Positions 1 to 7,021 of a stretch of DNA of 16,973 nt are shown here, one piece after another. This stretch comes from Treponema sp. (GTDB lineage Bacteria; Spirochaetota; Spirochaetia; Treponematales; Breznakiellaceae). The DNA lies in NCBI GenBank assembly GCA_031275035.1, contig JAISPH010000073.1, forward strand, positions 1-16,973. The letters are read 5' to 3'. The notes under the pieces are model-generated. The model worked only from the letters and a program-made list of their open reading frames with translations, ran no database searches and was not told the DNA's origin. A program made the position numbers and the translations under genes. Position 1 is the first letter of the stretch, and each line of letters begins with the position of its first letter.

Positions 1-9
1 AATGACTCT

Positions 10-29
10 CCCCGCCTTGAAAGGCGGGG
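10..29. repeat. GC hairpin, possible IS200/IS605-type end remnant
   Basis: CCCCGCC (10-16) and GGCGGGG (23-29) form a perfect 7-bp stem around the loop TTGAAA. There is no T-run on either side, so it is not a normal intrinsic terminator. From general knowledge, short hairpins of the form CCCCGCC...GGCGGGG are common near ends of IS200/IS605-family elements and their TnpB relatives. No transposase sequence is present in this window, so the link is inference. Confidence 0.35.
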
Positions 30-54
30 TATCGTCGTTCCGAGAGGAATGTGA

Positions 55-164
55 TTGTATGTGGGGATACATACCACATTTCGTAGACGTTGCAATACTC
101 AACCGCCCCAAGGCTCCCCCGCGCAAGCGGGCTCCTGGGTATGTACCCCACGGACGGAATACAA
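55..164. ncRNA. Imperfect long inverted repeat, candidate structured RNA
   Basis: Bases 61-75 pair with 138-151 as 14 bp with one bulged A (67). Six further base pairs (55-60 with 159-164) lie beyond an asymmetric internal loop (152-158). The enclosed loop (76-137) carries an inner hairpin, CCCGC (118-122), GCAA, GCGGG (127-131), capped by a GNRA-type tetraloop. The region lies just downstream of the minus-strand MBL gene. An open frame across it has no family resemblance and is probably not translated. It could be a small RNA, the 3' structure of the upstream operon mRNA, or part of an IS200/IS605-type element with its guide-RNA-like end. The transcribed strand cannot be decided from sequence. 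Confidence 0.35.
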
Positions 165-191
165 ATACTGAAATCATAGAAGGTCCGGTTT

Positions 192-1109
192 TTACGCCTC
201 CACTACCAGCCCTTCCCTGGCCATCATCACCGCCATTTTTGTTTTACCCCGGACTTTTGCCTGGTACTCCGCCTCAAGCTGTTCAAGCTGGGCGTCGGTA
301 CGGTTGGGATCGTGGTGAAACATAACGAGCTTTTTCACCCCCGCTTTGTGGGCGGTGTTGATGCTGTGTTCGTAGGATGAATGGCCCCAGCCCAGCTTGC
401 CCGCCTTGTACTCCTTTTCGGTGTACTGGCTGTCGTGGATAAGCACGCCGGCGCCCTGAAAGAAACGGAGCATCTTCTCATTTTCCTCCCGGGCGACCAG
501 TTCCCCCTCCCGGGCGGCTTCCTCATCATAGCTGGGGTCCGCGGGGTCCGTGGGGAAAAGGTTCCTGAAGGGTTCATTATCGTAGGCGGTAACGATGGAT
601 TTGCCCTTGTATTCAAAGCGGTAACCCAGGCAGAGAATCGGGTGGTTAAGGTACTTGGTGGTTACCCAGAGGCCGTCCCCCAGATCCAGGGAGGTTTCCT
701 TGATCTGGTCATATTCGATGCGGGCGGAAAGCTCGCTCTGCCTCACCGGCCAGTAACGGTAGGAAAGCTGGGCGCCGATGATGGATTCCAGGGTTTCATC
801 CTCGTAGGAAACGGGGCCCCGAATCCGCAGCCTGCTGGTGGGAATAAAAATCGGGGTAAACATGGGAAAGCCCATGATGTGATCCCAGTGGGTATGGGTA
901 ATGAAAATATCCGTATCGATGGGGCCCTTCTTAAAATCGTTGGCCATAAGCCAGTCCCCGAAGGGCTTGATGCCGGTCCCGAAATCCACGATAACCAGTT
1001 TTTCATCCGCCCGGATTTCAAGGCAGGAAGTATTGCCCCCATAGACAACCGTATCGGGCCCCGGACAGGGAATGGAACCCCGGTCTCCCCAGAAGCGCAC
1101 GGACAACAT
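192..1109 (-). CDS. MBL-fold metallo-hydrolase
   Basis: Protein of 305 aa, probably a cytoplasmic Zn- or Fe-dependent hydrolase of the metallo-beta-lactamase superfamily; no signal peptide is seen. The metal-binding signature HTHWDH lies at about residues 72-77, fitting HxHxDH. Later candidate ligands are the HDS of LIHDSQY, the GWGHSSYEH segment and the HHDPNRTD motif near the C-terminus. An N-terminal RFWGDRGSIP strand starts the fold and is typical of a subgroup sometimes related to cyclic-nucleotide phosphodiesterases. Substrate is not deducible. The ATG is 1 nt after the stop of the HDOD gene, and its GGGGAG ribosome site lies inside that gene's end, so the two are probably translationally coupled. 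It is the last gene of a four-gene operon. Confidence 0.9.
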   Translation of the reverse strand: MLSVRFWGDRGSIPCPGPDTVVYGGNTSCLEIRADEKLVIVDFGTGIKPFGDWLMANDFKKGPIDTDIFITHTHWDHIMGFPMFTPIFIPTSRLRIRGPVSYEDETLESIIGAQLSYRYWPVRQSELSARIEYDQIKETSLDLGDGLWVTTKYLNHPILCLGYRFEYKGKSIVTAYDNEPFRNLFPTDPADPSYDEEAAREGELVAREENEKMLRFFQGAGVLIHDSQYTEKEYKAGKLGWGHSSYEHSINTAHKAGVKKLVMFHHDPNRTDAQLEQLEAEYQAKVRGKTKMAVMMAREGLVVEA

Positions 1110-1110
1110 A

Positions 1111-1974
1111 TCAGCTCCCCAGTTTAAGAAAGATCTTGGCCTTCTCTATTTCTTCGTTTACCGTTTTCTCCATGGTATCAAAGATATTTTTCTCCACTCC
1201 CAGGGCCTGCCAGATCAGAGGATCGGCCTTTTCGGGATACCGGTCTCCGGAAAAACCAATCTCCAGTATGGAGGCAAAACGGTTTGCGGCGGCTACGCTG
1301 AAGAGTACATCCCTGTGGGAGCCCGCGTAAGCGGCATAACTGTGATGATTAATAACAGCGTCCCCCACGGCGCCCTCAAGCCGCCAAGCCTTTACAATCA
1401 TGCTGCCCACAATGCAGTGATTGGTCCCCAGGGAGGCGTCCTCGGCCCTGTAGAGGGATATCCGCTCCCGGTCGGCGGCGCTGATCGTAAGCATATAATC
1501 CTTGGACAGCACCGCATTCAACGGGATCTTGCCTATGTCGTGGAGGAGGCCCGCGGTAAAATATTCCTCGGTCTGCTTTACGTCGATTCCCCGGATCTTC
1601 GCCAGAATTTTTGCCGAAACCCCCACGCAGAGGGAATGGCGCCAAAAACCTTCCATATTGAGACCCTGCAGATCCTTTTTTGAAGATAAGTTACCCAGGA
1701 CCGCCGTGGAGAGGGCCAGGTTTTTGACGGTGTTGATCCCCAGCATGATGATGGCCCTGACCAGATTGGTTACCTGCTGGCCCAGGCCGTAGTAGGCGGA
1801 ATTAATAAGCTTGAGCACCCGGCCCACCAGGACGGGATCCAGGGAAATAACATGGTTGAGATCCGCAGGACTAGTCTGGGGGTTGTTGCATACCTCCAGT
1901 ACCTTGGCGACCGTGGTGGGAAGGCTGGGCATGCTTTTGATGTACTCGTCTATGTTTTCATTTGTATTCCGCAT
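1111..1974 (-). CDS. HDOD-domain protein
   Basis: Protein of 287 aa that is essentially a single HDOD domain: an N-terminal MPSLPTTVAKVLEV helix, the conserved ISLDPVLVGRVLKLINSAYYG segment, then AIIMLGINTVKNLAL, all diagnostic of the family. HDOD proteins act in bacterial signalling and stress control and often lack catalytic metal ligands. Here an HDIGK motif (H145-D146) and a later HH pair are kept, so residual phosphohydrolase activity cannot be excluded. A TTG at 1980 overlaps the stop of the TPR gene and would add two residues. The ATG at 1974 is preferred because GGAGGA lies 6-7 nt upstream, while the TTG has almost no spacing. The next gene, the MBL hydrolase, starts 1 nt after the stop, suggesting a shared signalling role. 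Confidence 0.9.
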   Translation of the reverse strand: MRNTNENIDEYIKSMPSLPTTVAKVLEVCNNPQTSPADLNHVISLDPVLVGRVLKLINSAYYGLGQQVTNLVRAIIMLGINTVKNLALSTAVLGNLSSKKDLQGLNMEGFWRHSLCVGVSAKILAKIRGIDVKQTEEYFTAGLLHDIGKIPLNAVLSKDYMLTISAADRERISLYRAEDASLGTNHCIVGSMIVKAWRLEGAVGDAVINHHSYAAYAGSHRDVLFSVAAANRFASILEIGFSGDRYPEKADPLIWQALGVEKNIFDTMEKTVNEEIEKAKIFLKLGS

Positions 1975-1976
1975 TT

Positions 1977-4900
1977 TCAATCCTCCGCCACGGAATAGAT
2001 CTCCGTAACAACCGTATCTACCTTCCGGGTAATAGCGGCGGAAAGCCCCTGATCCGGCAGGGCCGAGGCAAGCCTGCCCAGGAACCTGAGGGTTCCGGCC
2101 ACATCCTCAGGCTTAACCTTGGCGGAAGTCTCCCCGGGGGGAACGCCGGTTTTACCGGGAAGCCGTTCCTGAATTCCCTTGAATAAGCCCTTGCGGCCTT
2201 CCAGCGAATCGATAATATATTCCATGCTGATCCTGGCGTCGCTCTGCATAAAGATAGCACGGTTTTTGTCCGGCAGGGAACCGGCCAGACCCTTCAGATA
2301 CCGCATTAACCCTAACATGCTTCCCGGCTGCAGACCGGGTCCTGCCGCCGCCGGTTTCCCGGGAGGCTCCCGGACCGGATCAGGAGAAGGAGGCGGCTCC
2401 GGTCCGGGAACAGGTTCCTCCGGTCCGGGGGGTTCCCCGTCAAGGGCGGGGCCCTCCGGGATCGTTTCCCGGGGAAGATCCGCTCCGGACAGTTCCGGAG
2501 ACCCTTCGTCTCCGGGTATTTCCAGTTCTTCCGCGGCTTCTCCGGTAAAATCCTCAGGCAGTTCTTCTCCGAAGAGCTCCCCGGGGATATCTTCTTCGGA
2601 AACATCTTCTTCGGGAATTTCTTCTTCGGAGAATTCCTCCGCCGGGATTTCGCCTTCATCGATCTCCCCGGGAAGCCCGTCCCCGTTTTCATCGGCGGGG
2701 AATTCCTCTTCGGGAACATCCTCTTCGGCCCCGCCCGGGATAATCTCTTCCTCCTCGCCGGAAACCGAGTAGGGTTCCTCCGGCTCCGCATCGAAGGGAG
2801 CTTCCCGGTCCGCCGGGCCCGTCCGCGGTACGGACGGAGCGGGCGGCGGTTGCTGCGGGGACTGCGGCGGAAACCGGGACGCCTGCGGCGGAGGCGGCGG
2901 CTGCTGCTGCTGAGGGGGCGCTTCCGGAGGCTGTTGCTGCCGGGGCGGTATTGGGGGAAGATCCTGTTCCGGCGGAGAAGACGGCGAAGGCGGTTGTTGC
3001 GGCGCCGGCGTTTGCGGCATATTCTGTTCCGGCGGCGGAGGCATCTGAGGCGGAAACCGGGGCGGAGGCGTTTGTACCGGGGGCGGCGTCTGCGCCTGTT
3101 CCGGGAACAGCTGCGGCGCCCGGGACAGATCCTGTTCCGGCGGCGGAAAATCCCGGTGCGGCGTCTGCGCCTGTTCCGGGAACGGCTGCGGCGCCCGGGA
3201 CAGATCCTGTTCCGGCGGCGCCTGCGGCGGAAACTGAGACGCCTGCGGCGAAGGCGGCGTTTGCGCCGGGGGCGGCGTCTGCGGCTGAGGCGGGAACTGG
3301 GACATCTGCGGCTGAGACGGCTGAAGCGGCGTCTGCGCCTGCGGCGGCTGAGGAAAGGGCTGGGACGGGATTCCGCCCTGGGGAGACGGGCCTAAACCGG
3401 ACAGATCCGGCGGGAGGCCGCCGGAGGGATAGGACGCCGCCGGAGCCGCATCCGGTTCGGCCATATTGTCCAGGGAAATATCCTCCGTATCATCAAGGCT
3501 GGAATACTCATCTTCATCGTCAATGACGACATCATCTTCCGGCTCCTGATTTTCAATATCCTCAATGAAAAGTTCCTCGATCTCTTCGTCCACCGCCTGG
3601 GACATGCCCGCGGTTCCCATGAGGAGGCCTATATCCGTATTTTCCCCCGCCTCGGCCTCGGCTTCGGTTTCCTCGGTGATAAGTTTCATATTGCGGTCCC
3701 ACATTTCCTGAACCGAGGAAGAATAGGCGTTGACCGCCTTTTCATAAAATTCCAGGGACTTGTTGAGATCCGAAAGATCGTCCGAGGTGCCCCGTTTTCC
3801 CTGAAGATTTACCAGCTTGTCCGCGGTACGCAGAGCCTTCTCCAGGGAGCCCGCTTCCTTATGCAGAGCCGCGGCGGCGGCCAGAGCTTCCGTATCGTTG
3901 GGGTCCGCCTTGGCCAGTTCTTCAAAGATCTGAATGGCGTGGGCCCGGCTGCCCATTTCGGCGTAGAGTTTTCCCAGGAGCAGTTTGGCTCCCCGGTCGT
4001 TGGGCTTCCGGGTAAGGAAGGCCATGATCCGCTCTTCCGCCTCCTTGTACTCCTTCCGCTTAAAATGAATATCCGCCAGATCCAGATGAAAGGCAAAGTT
4101 CCCCGGATCGACGGCGAGGACCTTTTCAAAGAGGGTTTTGGCGGCTTCATCATTCCCCATGATCCGCTGGGCGGTTCCCTCGAGCCGGAGGGACTGAACA
4201 TTTTCCGGCTCCCATTCCTGGGCGGCTTTGGCCTGTTCCAGAACCTCCGGGTACCGTTCCATCTTCAGGTAGAGCGAGGCAAGGCGGTTCCTGATGTCGG
4301 CATTGTTGGGAACCAGCTTAACCAGCTTTTCCAGTTCCACCACCGCATCGGCAAAATCCCCCTGATCCTCCAGCGTCCGTTCCAGATTTACCACGGCCTT
4401 TATATATTTGGGATCCGATTCCAGGGCCTGCCTGAAATTCTGAACCGCCTCTTTATACCGCCCCTGATCGGAATAGACCACCCCCATATTGTTCCGGGCT
4501 TCCGCATTGAAGGGATCGATCCTCAGGATACGGTTAAAAACATCCATGGCCTTGTTGTGCCGGCCCTGCTTAAAGCAGACGATGCCCAGGTTGTTCATCG
4601 CATCAAGCCAGCCGGGCTTGCTGCGAAGGGCCGCCCTGTATTCATTGGCGGCGTCCTCCAGGCGGCCGTTAGCCTCCAGGGCCACTCCGTAGTTAAAGTG
4701 CAGGGTAGGATTGTTCTGATCCAAGGCCAACCCCTTGCGGAACACGTTGAAGGCCTTGTCCCATTCGTGGAGCTTGTCGTAGATGGTTCCCAGGTTATTG
4801 TAGGCGTGGACATAACCGGGGTCCAGCTCGACCACCTTGGCATAGGTCATCGAGGCGGCCTTGAGGTTTCCCAGCTGCTTGTGGATATTGCCGAGGTTGT

Positions 4901-5234
4901 AGTGAAATTCCGCCCTGGTAGGATCGATGTCGATGGCTTCCAAGAGGGCCCCCAGGGCATCCTGGAGCCTGTCCTGGCGGCGGTAGATCACCGCCAGATT
5001 ATTCAGGGCCTCCACATCCTGGGGGTTTCTGGCCAGCAGGGTGGTAAATTCATCCGCCGCATCGGAAAGTTTTCCCGCCTTTGCCAGGGTGGTCCCCAGG
5101 AGCAGATGGGCTTCCCGGTTGTCCTTATCCTTGGCCAGGTACTGCTTGAGAAGCCGCTCGGCCTCTTCGTGATCCCCGACTCTGGCGGAACCCTTTGCCC
5201 GTTCCAGTATATCCTGAACATCGGGAGGACTCAT
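1977..5234 (-). CDS. Large TPR protein with Pro/Gln-rich and acidic tail
   Basis: Protein of about 1085 aa. Residues ~10-490 are roughly 13-14 consecutive tetratricopeptide repeats (recurring NNLG.IY...G....A...F...L..DP pattern), a scaffold for protein contacts. An acidic stretch follows (~545-588), then a Pro/Gln-rich low-complexity region (~605-800) with 25-residue tandem units, a Glu-rich segment (~815-900), and a short helical C-terminal domain (~970-1085). No signal peptide is visible, so it is likely cytoplasmic. An upstream ATG (5285) would overlap the preceding gene by 55 nt. The ATG at 5234 is preferred: it makes an ATGA overlap with that gene's stop and has GAGG about 8 nt upstream. 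It sits between a LamG/FN3 exported protein and a HDOD protein. Its partner is unknown. Confidence 0.88.
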   Translation of the reverse strand: MSPPDVQDILERAKGSARVGDHEEAERLLKQYLAKDKDNREAHLLLGTTLAKAGKLSDAADEFTTLLARNPQDVEALNNLAVIYRRQDRLQDALGALLEAIDIDPTRAEFHYNLGNIHKQLGNLKAASMTYAKVVELDPGYVHAYNNLGTIYDKLHEWDKAFNVFRKGLALDQNNPTLHFNYGVALEANGRLEDAANEYRAALRSKPGWLDAMNNLGIVCFKQGRHNKAMDVFNRILRIDPFNAEARNNMGVVYSDQGRYKEAVQNFRQALESDPKYIKAVVNLERTLEDQGDFADAVVELEKLVKLVPNNADIRNRLASLYLKMERYPEVLEQAKAAQEWEPENVQSLRLEGTAQRIMGNDEAAKTLFEKVLAVDPGNFAFHLDLADIHFKRKEYKEAEERIMAFLTRKPNDRGAKLLLGKLYAEMGSRAHAIQIFEELAKADPNDTEALAAAAALHKEAGSLEKALRTADKLVNLQGKRGTSDDLSDLNKSLEFYEKAVNAYSSSVQEMWDRNMKLITEETEAEAEAGENTDIGLLMGTAGMSQAVDEEIEELFIEDIENQEPEDDVVIDDEDEYSSLDDTEDISLDNMAEPDAAPAASYPSGGLPPDLSGLGPSPQGGIPSQPFPQPPQAQTPLQPSQPQMSQFPPQPQTPPPAQTPPSPQASQFPPQAPPEQDLSRAPQPFPEQAQTPHRDFPPPEQDLSRAPQLFPEQAQTPPPVQTPPPRFPPQMPPPPEQNMPQTPAPQQPPSPSSPPEQDLPPIPPRQQQPPEAPPQQQQPPPPPQASRFPPQSPQQPPPAPSVPRTGPADREAPFDAEPEEPYSVSGEEEEIIPGGAEEDVPEEEFPADENGDGLPGEIDEGEIPAEEFSEEEIPEEDVSEEDIPGELFGEELPEDFTGEAAEELEIPGDEGSPELSGADLPRETIPEGPALDGEPPGPEEPVPGPEPPPSPDPVREPPGKPAAAGPGLQPGSMLGLMRYLKGLAGSLPDKNRAIFMQSDARISMEYIIDSLEGRKGLFKGIQERLPGKTGVPPGETSAKVKPEDVAGTLRFLGRLASALPDQGLSAAITRKVDTVVTEIYSVAED
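3085..3145. repeat. Direct repeat copy 1 in the TPR-gene tail
   Basis: A 61-bp unit that recurs at 3160-3220 with one mismatch (A versus G). The offset is 75 bp, exactly 25 codons, so the copies stay in frame and encode a PPEQDLSRAPQ.FPEQAQTP unit. This points to recent in-frame tandem duplication within the Pro/Gln-rich region. Confidence 0.9.
3160..3220. repeat. Direct repeat copy 2 in the TPR-gene tail
   Basis: Second copy of the 61-bp unit at 3085-3145, differing at one base. Near identity at DNA level in a coding region that otherwise tolerates change suggests slippage or recombination-driven length variation of the protein tail. Confidence 0.9.
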
Positions 5235-6931
5235 TGCGCCGTCCTCAGGGGCCGGGCCGTTACTTCCCTGGAAAAATCTCCGCAATGGAAGGATCCCGGC
5301 GGAGATTCGGAATCATAGGCGGCCACTGCAAAATAGTAGAGGCCGCCGTTCCGCAGTCCGTCGATACGCAGGGAGGTACGTTTTCCCGCATTTATCGGAG
5401 AAGCCCCCAGGGCCGCTTCGGCGCCGAAGTATTCCCCCGGAGCCTCGCCGTAATAAACCAGATAACCCGCCGTATCCTCGTCGGGGCTGGCCCGCCAGGA
5501 AAGATCCACCGCTCCGTCCTGGGCGGCGGCGCTTATCATGGAAGGAGGATGGGGAGGATTATCGGGAATATAGATGATCCGCAGTTCGTCCAGATAGGGA
5601 GTAGTTTCCCCGTCGCCGGAAGGATAAAACGCCGCCGCAAGCTGGATAAAGCGCCCCCTCAGATCCTGCAGATCCGCCCCCGGCTCAAAGGGCCGCCAGT
5701 CCGCATCGGTCCAGCGGTAGGGGTTATCCGAGGCCCGGATAAAGAACTGCAGCGCCGAATCATCGGCAAAACGGAACCTGCCGAATCCGGCGTATTCATG
5801 CCGAAGGGCCCCGCCGGAACCCCCGGATCCGAAGGAGGCCCTTCCGCCGGAGGCCTCAACCCTGAGGATCCTGCTGTTAAGCTCCCCCAGATCCAGAATC
5901 CGGGTTTCCATACGGCCGCCGGAACGGTATTTTTTAAGCCGGACGCTTTCCACATAGCGGCTGTGGATCTTCACCTCGTCCATCAGCCCCGCAAAGCGGC
6001 CTCCCAGAACCAGCCGGCTGTCTCCCCCCGCAATGGGGGTATAAACCTCGCCCCCTTCCCTGCCGGAACCGGTGGCGTAGAGCAGGCTTTCCAGCCGGCC
6101 GTTTACCAGATACTCCAGCAGTCCCGTATCCGCATTAAAGCGGATAAGATGATGGCTCCAGGCTTTGGGAATTACCGTCGAGGAGGAAGTCAGGGAAAAA
6201 TTGATAAGACGGCGGTCGTCGGGGGAGGCAAAAAAATCCTGAAAGGACCACTGCAGCCGGTTCCTTCCGGCGGCGCAGAGTATGCGCTGATAGGCGCTCT
6301 TCCCCGCCCCGGTCTGCCTGACCGCGGTCCAGGCCAGGATCTGTTCGCCGTTTTCCATATTCATAGGGTAGAGCCAAAATTCTATGGTGAAGTCTTTTAT
6401 ATGCTGATCCCCGGCAAAAAGGGCCGATCCCGACCGGGGAAACAGCGCCAGGGGCCCCCCGCCGGAACTACTTTCCCCGGAACCGGGGGAAAACTGCGGA
6501 GACGGAGATTCCCCTCCGCGGAAGAAGGCCGCCCCGTTCCCCGCCCGGGCAAGACGCCGGTCCGCTGCGGAAACGGCCGGAGAGGAGATCAGCCGGTAAT
6601 GGCCGGTCCGGTCCGTAAAAGCGGCGGAACTGCCTTCGTCAAAGGAGAGAGCCATGTCCAGGGCTGCGGGAGAACCGGCGGCGTACCAGAATTCGCCGTC
6701 CCGCAGCGCCGCCGGACCGGCCCCGGCATGGTCCGCATCACCGGCGGCGGAGGAAAGGACCAGGACCGGATAGGGCCGGAGAGCTTCCATCTCACCTATT
6801 CCCCGGCGGATTTCCGCCGCCGCCCAGCCGGAAGCGGCCCCCAGGGCCAGGGTCTTCTCCCCGAATCCGTAGAGACTACCGGAAATGAGAAAAATACTAT
6901 ACAATAAAGTAAGGATACAGTTTTTTTTCAT
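5231..6931 (-). CDS. Exported LamG-like and fibronectin type III protein
   Basis: Protein of 566 aa beginning MKKN followed by a hydrophobic core (ILTLLYSIFLISGSLYGFG), a typical export signal. Residues ~95-330 look like a concanavalin A-like/LamG jelly-roll domain: FTIEFWLYPM early, then W.HHLIRF, YLVNGRLES, and the closing MDEVKIHSR strand typical of LamG_3 domains. Residues ~460-560 resemble a fibronectin type III module (PPHPPSM..., VDLSWRASPDEDTAGYLVYY, YYFAVAAYDS). The middle is strand-rich and unassigned. It probably binds polysaccharide or protein outside the inner membrane; no catalytic motif is seen. The ATG has AAGGAAA just upstream. It is the first gene of the minus-strand operon, and its stop overlaps the ATG of the TPR gene. 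Confidence 0.8.
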   Translation of the reverse strand: MKKNCILTLLYSIFLISGSLYGFGEKTLALGAASGWAAAEIRRGIGEMEALRPYPVLVLSSAAGDADHAGAGPAALRDGEFWYAAGSPAALDMALSFDEGSSAAFTDRTGHYRLISSPAVSAADRRLARAGNGAAFFRGGESPSPQFSPGSGESSSGGGPLALFPRSGSALFAGDQHIKDFTIEFWLYPMNMENGEQILAWTAVRQTGAGKSAYQRILCAAGRNRLQWSFQDFFASPDDRRLINFSLTSSSTVIPKAWSHHLIRFNADTGLLEYLVNGRLESLLYATGSGREGGEVYTPIAGGDSRLVLGGRFAGLMDEVKIHSRYVESVRLKKYRSGGRMETRILDLGELNSRILRVEASGGRASFGSGGSGGALRHEYAGFGRFRFADDSALQFFIRASDNPYRWTDADWRPFEPGADLQDLRGRFIQLAAAFYPSGDGETTPYLDELRIIYIPDNPPHPPSMISAAAQDGAVDLSWRASPDEDTAGYLVYYGEAPGEYFGAEAALGASPINAGKRTSLRIDGLRNGGLYYFAVAAYDSESPPGSFHCGDFSREVTARPLRTAQ

Positions 6932-7021
6932 AGTTTCCTTATAATATTAGTGCCGGGGAAGGCTGTATTCCCTGCCGGAATAGTGTTAGAACCCTCCCCT
7001 ATCTTATCGGTAGAATAGCCC

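Noticed and set aside
2..325. Plus-strand frame of 107 codons at the window start
   Set aside because: It runs over the hairpins and into the antisense of the MBL gene, with no ribosome site or family resemblance.
2850..3395. Plus-strand Arg/Leu-rich frame
   Set aside because: Low-complexity antisense reading of the Pro/Gln repeat region of the TPR gene.
5235..5285. ATG at 5285 as start of the TPR gene
   Set aside because: It would overlap the upstream gene by 55 nt; the ATGA overlap at 5234 has better spacing to GAGG.
3861..5318. Long open frame on the plus strand opposite the TPR gene
   Set aside because: It mirrors the codon bias of the GC-rich TPR gene and has no domain or ribosome-site support; an antisense shadow.
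5195..6907. Long plus-strand frame opposite the LamG/FN3 gene
   Set aside because: Arg/Gly/Pro-rich composition, no family pattern; the minus strand has a signal peptide and recognisable domains.
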